NCBI GenBank assembly: GCA_965214875.1
Contig: OZ243980.1
Span: 3,596,001 to 3,660,000 of the forward strand
DNA from: CBDAUN01 sp965214875
Lineage (GTDB): Bacteria > Pseudomonadota > Gammaproteobacteria > Arenicellales > JAJDZL01
Direction: 5' to 3'
DNA length: 64,000 bases
The notes beneath the pieces are model-generated. The model was not told where the DNA came from. It saw nothing but the letters and a program-made list of their open reading frames with translations, and ran no database searches. The position numbers and the translations under genes are program-made. This document shows positions 53,534 through 62,886 of this stretch, piece by piece (positions within the stretch are counted from its first letter, which is position 1; the number at the start of each line of letters is the position of its first letter).

Positions 53534-53786
53534 ACGGTCTATTCTTGCAGAGCAATCATCGTTGGCGAAAAGACGGTTGAATGCCTATTCAACCAGTTCT
53601 TCTCCCGATTCGATCAAAATAACCATCCTTGACTTGATAATGCCAAAGTAGAGCAATGCCGATACGGCTTCGTCGATTCATCTTTGCGCTTGCGGTTATC
53701 TTGTTTGGGCACATGCTGGCCATTTTTGATTTTTTTCGTGCAAGCATCCATTCTTGCACACATTATAGAAAACGATGATGACCGCG

Positions 53787-55058
53787 TTATCGGGTTGAAT
53801 GCGGAGAGAAGTATTTGATCTTTTCTTGCAACTCTTCTACTGGATAGAACCATGTTGCCTTCGCTTTCACTGCGCCTTGATAGAGGAATCCGCAATCCAC
53901 CAAATCAAGTAAATCCGCACGCGCAGTCGCGCACGCGACTGCGTGGTTTCTGCGGTGGGATTCAATCGTGTATCCATCGCCGCTCCCTCGAATGGCATCA
54001 CTGAGCAAAGCCAGCTGCCTTTCATTGAACTTGCCGAATTGAACAACTCTGGGCCTTATCGCTTCAGCAGTCACGAGCGAATCGCATATGGAATTCGCGG
54101 CATCAAAAATGTCGAAAGCATGATTTTCGCTTCTGGTTTCAATTCGTGCCAGCACCACGCAATTCATAAGATAGGCGGCGAATAAAACGAGCCGGACAAG
54201 TGCGTCTGCGTCAGTTCCCTTGGCAAGCAGCGAAAGCCAGTTTTGCTGTCTTTCCGCATTTTCTCCAAGCCGGTCCAGCTTCTTGAACAACTGCTTTATC
54301 CCTGAGCGTTCAAAATCAGCAGGCTGAATCACTTTGGCTGGCGACCCGTTCTCGAACTTGCCAGATGTCGCGATAGAACTAACTTCCTCTCTGACAACTT
54401 CAAATCTCTCTTCAAACTGTTCCGCTTCAAATTTCTGATCATTCGGGAATTCTGGGAATTCAAAGATATCGCACTGCTGTTGGCCATAGTGTTCAGCAAA
54501 CCTTTCGAGCACTTTGGCAACAACTGACCGATACTGAGCATCCGCATTTTTGCGGGCGCGATCATCTTCCGCTCGCACAAGACGAGGGTATGGATATGAT
54601 CTGGTCGCACACGAAAATGTCCCGACCGCACAACCGAAAAGGCCATTAATCTGGTACTCAACTTCCGATTCTATCCACTGTTTTAGCGGTTGCGGCAACA
54701 AATTGCTCAAATGCATATTCTGATCCAGCAACTCGACAATCGCGCAACTAGTGAGAGTCAAAGTCGTTAGACGCTGTTGACCGTCAACTATGTCAAAAGC
54801 GTTGCCGTCGAAAATCGACTCCTTCCGCGCTTCCGAAACCAGTATGATTGTTCCAATGAACGTGAACGACTCGTCTTGTGCCGTCAGACCATGAAGACCG
54901 TTGGCAGCATTCCGGATAAGCGATCGGATCTTGTCCGCTCCCCAGGAGTAGGCGCGCTGATATTCAGGTATCCGATAGCCGGTGGTCCCTGAAGGGCCAT
55001 TCATTGCACTCCAAAAGTTTTCTGATTGCGTCCTGTAAAGCTCTCTTATATCTCGCAT
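53787..55058 (-). CDS. DUF262 (GmrS/ParB-like) protein
   Basis: A 423-residue protein from the ATG at 55058, which has GAGGA at good spacing. The ParB-like nucleotide-binding pattern is seen as YRIPEYQRAYSW (28-39) and IVDGQQRLTTLTL (90-102, DGQQR). A helical C-terminal part follows, ending in LVDCGFLYQGAVKAKATWF. DUF262 proteins occur in GmrSD-type IV restriction and in other defence systems, usually with an HNH partner. Here the partner would be the SBD-HNH gene 253 bp downstream, which has a different HNH type (not DUF1524). Confidence 0.85.
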   Translation of the reverse strand: MRDIRELYRTQSENFWSAMNGPSGTTGYRIPEYQRAYSWGADKIRSLIRNAANGLHGLTAQDESFTFIGTIILVSEARKESIFDGNAFDIVDGQQRLTTLTLTSCAIVELLDQNMHLSNLLPQPLKQWIESEVEYQINGLFGCAVGTFSCATRSYPYPRLVRAEDDRARKNADAQYRSVVAKVLERFAEHYGQQQCDIFEFPEFPNDQKFEAEQFEERFEVVREEVSSIATSGKFENGSPAKVIQPADFERSGIKQLFKKLDRLGENAERQQNWLSLLAKGTDADALVRLVLFAAYLMNCVVLARIETRSENHAFDIFDAANSICDSLVTAEAIRPRVVQFGKFNERQLALLSDAIRGSGDGYTIESHRRNHAVACATARADLLDLVDCGFLYQGAVKAKATWFYPVEELQEKIKYFSPHSTR

Positions 55059-55281
55059 AACTTGTTCCTCATGATTGAATGTCCGTGAGACCGGCTTTCC
55101 GTCTTGACTCAATCGGAATGCTCGGCAATCACTGCGCGGTCGAGTCATTGAGGCGCGGCATTCTCCAACAAAGCTCACTTTCGATTTAATGCCATCGCAC
55201 ACGTATTGTCAAGCATACAAATTTAGTCCATGTAACCATGGTTCCGCGGACTAATCACCGGAGCTTGAGCTAGTCCTTCCC

Positions 55282-57735
55282 TCACGAACCAGCATCCGTC
55301 CAGTCATCCGAATAGCTGTAGAACCTGAACGGCGCCCGGTGCGCCTCGCCGATGGCAACGTCCTCGCCCCGAAACGTCGCAACGGCAACCTCCGAAAATA
55401 TCCTCTTGAGCCGGTCCACCTCCCGCTCGCTTGGACACAAATAGTAGATCTCGTCCCAAAGCCCCTTGCGCCTCCCATCCAAATGCGCAATCAGCGCGGG
55501 CGGATACCGGTCCAGGTTCTTGATGGTCCGCTCAAGCTCGATTGCCACAACAACGCCGTCAGGCCGGGTCGCAATCGCATCCGGATACTTGACTCCCTTG
55601 CCAAAGACTTGGCCCCGGTCCCCGATCATCCAATTGCGCCAGCCGGATTCCCGCGCCCGCAGCCGCAGACGCTGCAAGTCCAAATGATGATTCAGCGTCA
55701 TCGCGTTCACCATGGTCTTGCGAAATGAAGGCCGCTCCAACTCAGTGCCGGCAAATTGCTTCGCCGCCTTGCATCCTGAAGCGGTTATTCCCCAAATCGA
55801 CGTCGATGGCAAATAGCTCGCCTCGACCGGAGCTTGACGAATCAGCTTCTCCGACTCCATGCCTGCCAGCAGCCGGTCAACCTCCTCCGAGGATGTGTCG
55901 CTCAGCAAATCGCGGACTATATCCCGATGCGTCCAGGTCTCGTCGTAGATGAATCGCAGCAAGCGAATGCTGGCCTCTTCGTCAGATGCCCCGGCATCGC
56001 CGCTCTCATCAAGAATGCCTCGTCGCGGCCACTCCGATTCCGGCACACGCGTCAATAGATCGATTCTGGACTGCTCGGCCCTTTGCGCCGCCTCAGCAAA
56101 CATTTCGACCTTGGCGACTTGAACCGGCGCTGAATTGGCGAGCACCGGCGTGCCGGCGCCGATGCAGACCGCGCACCGGTCCGGCAAGCTCAGCACCATG
56201 TTGACATCGATCAGGTTGCGCACCCCTTCAGATGCCGAACGTTCGGTCGATTTCAATTCGGCAAGCTCCGGATTTGCCGACATCCTATGCCGCTCGACAT
56301 CAATGCGTATCTGGCCAGTCTGATCCGAAATCCACTGCGCAGTCTCTTGATTGGTCGGACGGTACAGCCACTTGAGCGGCGTGGTGTCGAGTACAGTCGT
56401 TCTAACCGAAGACTCGGAAAGGTCCGACCCGCAATCCGCAAAATCGCCGAGCGACTGATGCGCCAGCAAAATATTGCAGCCCTTGTCCCTGATTGTGCCA
56501 AGCGCATTGACAGTCTGCTGGCTCAGCAAATACTTGAACTCGTCGAGAAAAATGGAGCAATGCCGGGCGCCGCCTTTGCGCTCGATCAGCTGAATCAGTC
56601 GGACGAAGAGCATCTTTTGCAAGATGACGATCGGCTCGTCCCGCAAAGAGCCGACAAAGTAGATGCAGCCGCCATCAGTCAGCGGCCGCTTCAGATCAAC
56701 TCCTTGCCGAGTCTGGATGCAGGCCAGCTCTGCCACTTCTCGAAATGCCGAAAAGAAGCCCTTGGCCGACCCGATCAGATCCGGCGCGATGCTGGCAAGC
56801 GCCCGGGTCCGAAGCTCCTCCAAGCTTTGCATTCCGTCTGATGCCAGCTTGGCGACTTGCCTTGCCGCCTCGCGATCATCAAGCCTGTAGAAATCCGACG
56901 GGTCGCCACGCTGCCCAAGCCGAAGACCGGCGTAGAACATCTCGGCAACCTCGCTGGCGGAGGCATCCTGGACCGGATTGACTTGCGGCGCACCATCGCG
57001 AAGGTCGACATAGCGAAACGGTACGCCCGCCTTGCGGCATGCATCGCTGTAGACGGACGGGGCCCACTCGTCCGACTTGGGGTCGAATACATAGACCGCA
57101 TCGCCATAGCCAAGCGCCTGAGTCAGCGTAACGCCTGCCTGCACTCCCTTGCCGGTGCCAGGAGGCCCCATGACTTGAACATGGCTTTTTTTCCAAATGG
57201 AACGCGCTACATGAACCGGCTCCCGACTCGAGTCTTCCCCCAAGTAGATCGAATCTGCCGCTTTGGCCGCTGAAAATCGCCGCTCATGATCGATGCGCCC
57301 GAACGATGGCAGTTGCGCGCCGACCTCCCGTATGTCGGTATGGGCATCGGAACGTCCGGAACGGATCATCTTGCGGTGCAAGTAGTTTGAGACCAGCGGC
57401 TCAATCCGTCTGCCGATGATTGCGGCGGCAATCGCTCCCGAAGCGAATCCTGCAATAGCCAGCACGGTGGTAGAGATGGCGAAGACTTGCAAATGCTGCT
57501 GCCGCACCGAATCCAGGATGACCAATGCCAGAACGATACTGCCGAGAACAGGAACAGCCCCGAAGCATAGACGCCATAGCAGCACGACCCATGAACGATC
57601 TCGTCGAAGAAAAAAGCAGTTTCTAAAGCCGATGATCAGCAAGAAGGGAGCCAATGCAATCAGCAAGGCTCCCAGCGGGCCAGACCCTATCATTGCGGCT
57701 TCAATGTGACTGCTGATTACTTCAAGGATGCTCAC
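55282..57735 (-). CDS. TraD/TraG-like coupling ATPase fused to a MobC-like (replication-relaxation) domain
   Basis: An 817-residue protein. There are three membrane spans near the N-terminus (about 19-37, 51-75, 85-107), then a VirD4/TraG-type motor with Walker A MGPPGTGKGVQAG (190-197), AVYVFDPKSDEW, and CSIFLDEFKYLL as Walker B. The region from about 580 carries a winged-helix-like stretch and ends with GKGVKYPDAIATRPDGVVVAIELERTIKNLDRY, resembling the replication-relaxation/MobC family. Coupling proteins link relaxase-DNA to a type IV secretion channel. No relaxase or T4SS gene is in the window, so it is probably part of a decayed or split integrative element. Confidence 0.8.
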   Translation of the reverse strand: MSILEVISSHIEAAMIGSGPLGALLIALAPFLLIIGFRNCFFLRRDRSWVVLLWRLCFGAVPVLGSIVLALVILDSVRQQHLQVFAISTTVLAIAGFASGAIAAAIIGRRIEPLVSNYLHRKMIRSGRSDAHTDIREVGAQLPSFGRIDHERRFSAAKAADSIYLGEDSSREPVHVARSIWKKSHVQVMGPPGTGKGVQAGVTLTQALGYGDAVYVFDPKSDEWAPSVYSDACRKAGVPFRYVDLRDGAPQVNPVQDASASEVAEMFYAGLRLGQRGDPSDFYRLDDREAARQVAKLASDGMQSLEELRTRALASIAPDLIGSAKGFFSAFREVAELACIQTRQGVDLKRPLTDGGCIYFVGSLRDEPIVILQKMLFVRLIQLIERKGGARHCSIFLDEFKYLLSQQTVNALGTIRDKGCNILLAHQSLGDFADCGSDLSESSVRTTVLDTTPLKWLYRPTNQETAQWISDQTGQIRIDVERHRMSANPELAELKSTERSASEGVRNLIDVNMVLSLPDRCAVCIGAGTPVLANSAPVQVAKVEMFAEAAQRAEQSRIDLLTRVPESEWPRRGILDESGDAGASDEEASIRLLRFIYDETWTHRDIVRDLLSDTSSEEVDRLLAGMESEKLIRQAPVEASYLPSTSIWGITASGCKAAKQFAGTELERPSFRKTMVNAMTLNHHLDLQRLRLRARESGWRNWMIGDRGQVFGKGVKYPDAIATRPDGVVVAIELERTIKNLDRYPPALIAHLDGRRKGLWDEIYYLCPSEREVDRLKRIFSEVAVATFRGEDVAIGEAHRAPFRFYSYSDDWTDAGS

Positions 57736-57957
57736 GAACGTTGACCGGCGTGCAATTGCGCCTCTTCATTTTACCTGCAGGAAGGACGCGCCCGCCTGGG
57801 CCGCGGTCATTTGCAAATAGGCCCGCATGTGACAGCGATAAGTCGCAACGGGTCAAGCGCCTGACGGAAAAGTCGCAATTCCGCACTCGGCCTTTGCCAG
57901 CATTCAGACGCTGCACCGGACCGCCGGATCAACCGTCGCCATTTCGGCGCAGCATTA
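57736..57957. other. Intergenic region between the coupling ATPase and Fic genes
   Basis: About 220 bp upstream of the coupling ATPase gene and downstream of the Fic gene. GC-rich, no gene recognised. Confidence 0.4.
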
Positions 57958-59112
57958 TCAGTTGCGAAAAATTTCCAAATACGGATCAAACCGAAATAGT
58001 CGGTTGCGCCTCTGTCCGGTGACTTCGAAAAGCATTCCGTGTTCGCGCATCGACTCGATCAAGCTGCTGGCTGTTCGAAAAGTCACCTCGCACACCGATG
58101 CGGCCTCAGTCATGCTGATGATCGGACGTGCAAAAAAATGCCGCAACAGTCTAGTCGCCTTGCAGCTGCGACTTGCAAAGGAGCGATTAATTCGCCGTTC
58201 CAGCTCTTCCTTGAGTTGAACGCTGAGATAAAGTCGTTCTAATGCATCCTCCGCAGACCGTTCCACTCCGCGCACAAAGTACTTCAGCCACTTCAGCATC
58301 CCGCGATGCTCGCGGACACCGCCGAGAAAGTCGCAGTACTGCTGGCAGTCTCTCGCAAAATGAGCTGAAACGCCAATAAACGGTTGACCGGCTACTCCGT
58401 CGCTCAGCAACAGGCAAGGAATCATCAGCCGCCCAATCCTCCCGTTGCCATCTTGGAACGGATGAATGGTTTCAAATTGGTAGTGCGCAATCGCAATGCG
58501 GATAAGTGCCGGCAGTTCAATATCAGGATTGAGCAGGAACCGGCCCAGATCGTCCATCAATTCAGCCACATGCTCGCCGGCTGGCGGAACAAAGGACGCA
58601 TCAGCCATGCTATCGCCCCCAATCCAGCCCTGGCTGCTTCGAAACTCGCCTCGCGACACATCATTTCCGGCGACTCCGCGTAGCAAGCGTCTATGCGATC
58701 CCCTAAGCCATTCGGATGCCAGCGGCAACGGCACCTGCTTCATATCCTTCATTGCGCCATCAATGGCATCGATGCAGTTTCGATTCGCCTGCCAATTGTC
58801 GGCTTGGTCAGGATCAACGCTTTCTTTCGGCATCAAGGCATCATCGATTGCAATGCCGCAACCCGCCATCTTGCAGGACTGTATCGCTTCACAGGCAACG
58901 TGCAATCGGAACAGATGTTCAGCATCCGGGAGCATCCTCGCCATCGCATTCAGCTCGCCCAGCCGAATTGCCGCCTTTTCTACCAATCGGTTGAGCTGGG
59001 GATCTTCCCAACTCCAACTCTGATTGACCAATGCGGGCAGAAAATAGCGATACTCGCGCACATACCGGTGAACGCCCGATTGATATTGGAATCGCTCCAC
59101 TTTGATCACCAT
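57958..59112 (-). CDS. Fic-domain protein with a substituted inhibitory motif
   Basis: A 384-residue protein from the ATG at 59112 (MVIKVERFQYQSG). The Fic motif HPFQDGNGR (217-225) is intact and is followed by IGRLMIPCLLL. In this group the N-terminal inhibitory helix normally reads (S/T)xxxE(G/N). Here the aligned segment is SCKMAG (79-84), with Ala in place of Glu. The C-terminus holds a winged helix (SMTEAASVCEVTFRTASSLIESM). It may AMPylate or otherwise modify a target without the usual restraint. A 12-bp-arm palindrome lies upstream. A TTG at 59139 would add nine residues. Confidence 0.88.
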   Translation of the reverse strand: MVIKVERFQYQSGVHRYVREYRYFLPALVNQSWSWEDPQLNRLVEKAAIRLGELNAMARMLPDAEHLFRLHVACEAIQSCKMAGCGIAIDDALMPKESVDPDQADNWQANRNCIDAIDGAMKDMKQVPLPLASEWLRGSHRRLLRGVAGNDVSRGEFRSSQGWIGGDSMADASFVPPAGEHVAELMDDLGRFLLNPDIELPALIRIAIAHYQFETIHPFQDGNGRIGRLMIPCLLLSDGVAGQPFIGVSAHFARDCQQYCDFLGGVREHRGMLKWLKYFVRGVERSAEDALERLYLSVQLKEELERRINRSFASRSCKATRLLRHFFARPIISMTEAASVCEVTFRTASSLIESMREHGMLFEVTGQRRNRLFRFDPYLEIFRN

Positions 59113-59149
59113 CGCTTCACCATCGACAAATGATTGCAATGATCTTTAT

Positions 59150-59184
59150 TTTACATTTATTCTAATTTATAAAATAAATGTAAA
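59150..59184 (-). promoter_or_regulatory. Operator-like palindrome upstream of the second Fic gene
   Basis: Perfect 12-bp arms TTTACATTTATT / AATAAATGTAAA with an 11-bp AT-rich spacer, 38 bp before the Fic ATG. Position and symmetry suit a dimeric repressor site overlapping the promoter. Confidence 0.6.
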
Positions 59185-59818
59185 CAATCATAAGCTGGAA
59201 TCACCATCTTCCGAAAATTTTTATGACAAGACCGAGCACGACACGGCAGATGCAGCTAAAAGTCGTTATATTTTATTATACATATTGATATTTTTCTAAA
59301 ATAAATCTTGGCGCATGCTCGTGGTTGCCCGCACCGATCAGAAGCGGAACCGCCGAATGGCGGAAACTCGATAAAATGAGCAAGAACGCCGCTGGAAATG
59401 CCGACGGAAGTGAAATTCGAGATGATCTTTTCCGCGCCAAAACTGCGAATATCATAGGCCCGGTCAATAAAATCTTCTCTCTGGCCGTATTCTGCTAAAC
59501 GCGCATCAGTTGTAATGAATGCCGCTTTCTACAGGAAGTCTGCTGACAGCGCCTATCGCGCGTTTTACCGATAGCGCTTCAATTCATCCGTGCGCACGTG
59601 TAGCTCGTGCATTTCCAATGCAAAACACAACCGTTCCCGCGGCAACCGACCAAGAAACTTTGCAACACTTTGTTGCTGAACACTTGCCAGAATTTTTTCA
59701 GTACGGCGAGCCTGCCCCATCTCTCTCGCCGTTTTGGTCAGGTGTGCATGCAGACATTCAAACGATAGGTAAATTGCTATCGAACAAGACTGTTTGTTGA
59801 TGGTCGACGCCAGATAGG
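59185..59818. other. No gene recognised (about 630 bp)
   Basis: AT-rich near the Fic promoter, then ordinary composition. Only short frames. No transposon ends seen. Confidence 0.4.
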
Positions 59819-61190
59819 CTAATGCGCCCGCCAAACTCGTTCGGCATCGGTGCCGGCAATGCCGAAAGGCATGCCGCGGCTGCGCAATCCGGTCTCTCCG
59901 CCCGCGCCGCGCTCGATCAGATACTGCCGAAAGCTCGGAATCGGGCAGACCACAAGATCGTCGTCCATGACCTGCAAGGCGCCCCGATGGATCAGATGCG
60001 CAAAATACTCCTTCGCGGTCATCTCCTCGGGAAGCCGTTCGGCAAGCCTCTTGCGGCCCTGCTTCGCCGATGCCTCGCATTCGATGATTTCAATGACATC
60101 AGATTGGTCCTGCGAGCCGTCGACCCGGGCCATCACCCTCGACAGCAGCGCCTTCGAGCAGCACATCTCGAAGCTCCTCCGGTCATTGTAGTAGCGGGTC
60201 CGCCTTTGAAGGCTTCTACGCCCGACCTCGTCAAAGTCGACTTTGCCGATGTCGCAGTCGCGTTCAAGATACACCCTGCCAAAAGAGCGCAACGCATTGG
60301 TGATGTGCGACGGCCAGCGATCCGCAATCCTCAGAACCCGGTCCAGCTCCGTCTCGCGGCCCTTAAGGCCGATGCCGAAATGACCGCAAAAGCCATGCTT
60401 GAGCTCCTCGACCTCGTCATCGTCGAAGCAGCCGAGCGAGTGGGTGCACTCGTCCGACAGCCTTGACAGGCCAAGCTCGCCGAGCTGGCCGATCGTGTCC
60501 GACAGCCCGCCCAGCACCACCGTAAGCGGCAGCCCCGGATCGTTCGCATGCAGATCCTGCAAGAACCGCCCTGCCGGCGAAGCGCGGCCCCCGCACGTGT
60601 TCTGCGCCTCGTCGACCCCCAGCACAACCGGCCGACTCCAGCGCTCCGGCGGAAAGGCTTCGGCCAGCCCGCGAAGCCCCTCCGCCACCGCATAGCTTTC
60701 CACCCGCTCGCTACCGGCATTCGCCTTGCCGATGCCGATACTCAAGTCCGCCCTCGACCCGCCTGGATTCCTGCCTCGAGACCGCCAGCCTCGCATCGCC
60801 GTCAGGCGACAGCGCCTGGACCAGCGAGCGCAGCGCGTTTCGAGGCTCGACAATCTGAGTACTCTGCATGTACAGCATCAGCGGGACCGGCCCGCGCCGC
60901 GACCCGCCGTCCGCGCCCGCGCTGAGATAAGACCCTTCGGCCCAGCAGCGCTGCAGATGCTTCAGCATCGAGCTTTTGCCGGCTCCAGGAGCGCCGTAGA
61001 CCACCCGAACCGCAGAATCATTCTGCACTCGGCCCGACTCGTGCAGGCGCCAGCTCGTCTCGACCGCATCCTCGATGCTCGAAACCAGCTCGCGCCGCCC
61101 CGCGAAATAGGGCGGATAGTTCTTGTCGCTCGGACCATCAACAAACCACCTAAGCGCAATGCGCATGTCTTCAGACTGTCTACCTTCCAT
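59819..61190 (-). pseudogene. P-loop ATPase, copy 1 of a tandem pair, frameshifted
   Basis: From the ATG at 61190 (MEGRQSEDMRIALRW) it matches copy 2 (61238-62617) closely: PPYFAGRRELVSSIEDAVETSW, Walker A YGAPGAGKSSML, then PRNALRSLVQALSPDG. At about 60748 it has one extra T (CAAGTCCGCC against CAAGCCGCC in copy 2), which ends the frame at HRQGECR. Beyond that base the other frame continues with full similarity to the shared C-terminus (FGIAG...ERVWRAH). A stretch around residues 340-380 differs strongly between copies. Confidence 0.85.
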
Positions 61191-61237
61191 CTTTGAGCAA
61201 CCTCTTTTCGACTTTGCGACATCGGAACCAATCAGAG

Positions 61238-62617
61238 TCAATGCGCGCGCCAAACTCGTTCGGCATCATCGGCAATGCCGAAAGGCATGCCGCGGCTGCG
61301 CAATCCGGTCTCTCCGCCCGCGCCGCGCTCGATCAGATACCGCCGAAAGCTCGGAATCGGGCAGACCACAAGGTCGTCGTCCATGACCTGCAAGGCGCCC
61401 CGATGAATCAGATGCGCAAAATACTCCTTCGCGGTCATCTCCTCGGGAAGCCGTTCGGCAAGCCTCTTGCGACCCCGCTTCGCCGACGCCTCGCGCTCGA
61501 TGATTTCGATAACCTCAAATCGCTTATGAGAACCGTCTATCCGTTCCATCACCGCTGAAAGCAGCACCGCCGAGTCATCCATTTGGTCACTGACCCGGTC
61601 ATTGTAGTGCCACTTGCGCCTTCGCAGGCTCTCCCGCCCGACCTCCGCGAAGTCGACCTTGCCGATATCGCAGCCCTGCTCAAGGTACGCCTCCGCAAAC
61701 GCGCCCAGCGCATGGGTAATGTGCGAGGGCCAGCGGTCCGCAATCATCAGAACCCGGTCCAGCTCCGCCTCGCGGCCCTTCAGGCCGATGCCGAAATGGC
61801 TGCAAAAGCCGTGCTTGAGCTCCTCGACCTCGTCGCCGCCCAAGCAGCCGAGCGAGTGAATGCACGACCTTGACAGCCTCGACAGGCCAAGCTCGCCGAG
61901 CTGGCCGACGGTATCAGAAAGCCCGCCCAGCACCACCGTAAGCGGCAGCCCCGGATCGTTCGCATGCAAATCCCGCAAGAACAGCCCTGCCGGCGAATCG
62001 CGGCCCCCGCACGTGTTCTGCGCCTCGTCGACCCCCAGCACAACCGGCCGACTCCAGCGCTCCGGCGGAAAGGCTTCGGCCAGCCCGCGAAGCCCTTCCG
62101 CCACCGCATAGCCTTCGACACGCTCGCCGCTCGCGCCCGCCTTGCCGAGGCCGATACTCAAGCCGCCCTCGACCCGCCTGGATTCCTGCCTCGAGACCGC
62201 CAGCCTCGCCTCGCCGTCAGGCGACAGCGCCTGGACCAGCGAACGCAGCGCGTTTCGAGGCTCGACAATCTGAGTGCTCTGCATGTACAGCATCAGCGGG
62301 ACCGGCCCGCGCCGCAACCCGCCGTCCGCGCCCGCACTGAGATAAGAACCTTCGGCCCAGCAACTTTCCAGATGCATCAGCATCGAACTTTTACCGGCTC
62401 CCGGAGCGCCGTAGATCACCCGAACCGAGGATCTGTTCTGCGCCCGGCCCGACTCGTGCATGGACCAGCTCGTCTCAACCGCATCCTCTATACTCGAAAC
62501 CAGCTCGCGGCGCCCGGCGAAATAGGGCGGATAGTTCTTGTCGCTCGGCCCCCTGGCAAACTCCCTCAGCGCAACGCGCATGTCTTCAGACTGTTTTTTC
62601 TGTCGTTCCTTCATCAT
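61238..62617 (-). CDS. P-loop ATPase, copy 2 of a tandem pair
   Basis: A 459-residue protein. A short N-terminal part with NYPPYFAGRRELVSSIEDAV leads into Walker A YGAPGAGKSSML (69-80); Walker B follows as RPVVLGVDEAQNTCGG, with a sensor-like VVLGGLSD after it. The C-terminal part ends in LLSAVMERIDGS, EMTAKEYFAHLIHRGALQVMDDD and CPIPSFRRYLIERG. This resembles AAA_16/STAND-type ATPases but I cannot name a family. It ends 47 bp before the start of copy 1; both are read in the same direction, so they arose by tandem duplication. Confidence 0.82.
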   Translation of the reverse strand: MMKERQKKQSEDMRVALREFARGPSDKNYPPYFAGRRELVSSIEDAVETSWSMHESGRAQNRSSVRVIYGAPGAGKSSMLMHLESCWAEGSYLSAGADGGLRRGPVPLMLYMQSTQIVEPRNALRSLVQALSPDGEARLAVSRQESRRVEGGLSIGLGKAGASGERVEGYAVAEGLRGLAEAFPPERWSRPVVLGVDEAQNTCGGRDSPAGLFLRDLHANDPGLPLTVVLGGLSDTVGQLGELGLSRLSRSCIHSLGCLGGDEVEELKHGFCSHFGIGLKGREAELDRVLMIADRWPSHITHALGAFAEAYLEQGCDIGKVDFAEVGRESLRRRKWHYNDRVSDQMDDSAVLLSAVMERIDGSHKRFEVIEIIEREASAKRGRKRLAERLPEEMTAKEYFAHLIHRGALQVMDDDLVVCPIPSFRRYLIERGAGGETGLRSRGMPFGIADDAERVWRAH

Positions 62618-62886
62618 CCAGCCAACTCATCACAATTTGCAAACCTGTTCCCTGTGGTTGATTCAAGTATAGTGCCAAGCAACATAAAAATACAAATGCG
62701 CGCCAGCCAAAAAATCCTAAGTCGACCGAAGGCCATAAAGCATCTCGCTTTCAAAGCCATAACCGCCGAATGCATTTGGCGAAGCCGCCATGCGATAGAA
62801 ACCGACCGAACAGCGCAAGGCCTGTCGCAAATGGCTTTCACGGCATTGCGCAACCAAGCTCATTGTGCAAATAGTGAGTTGCCGAC

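Noticed and set aside
53787..55202. A longer start for the DUF262 protein at 55202
   Set aside because: The ATG at 55058 has a strong Shine-Dalgarno and the extra 48 residues lack family resemblance.
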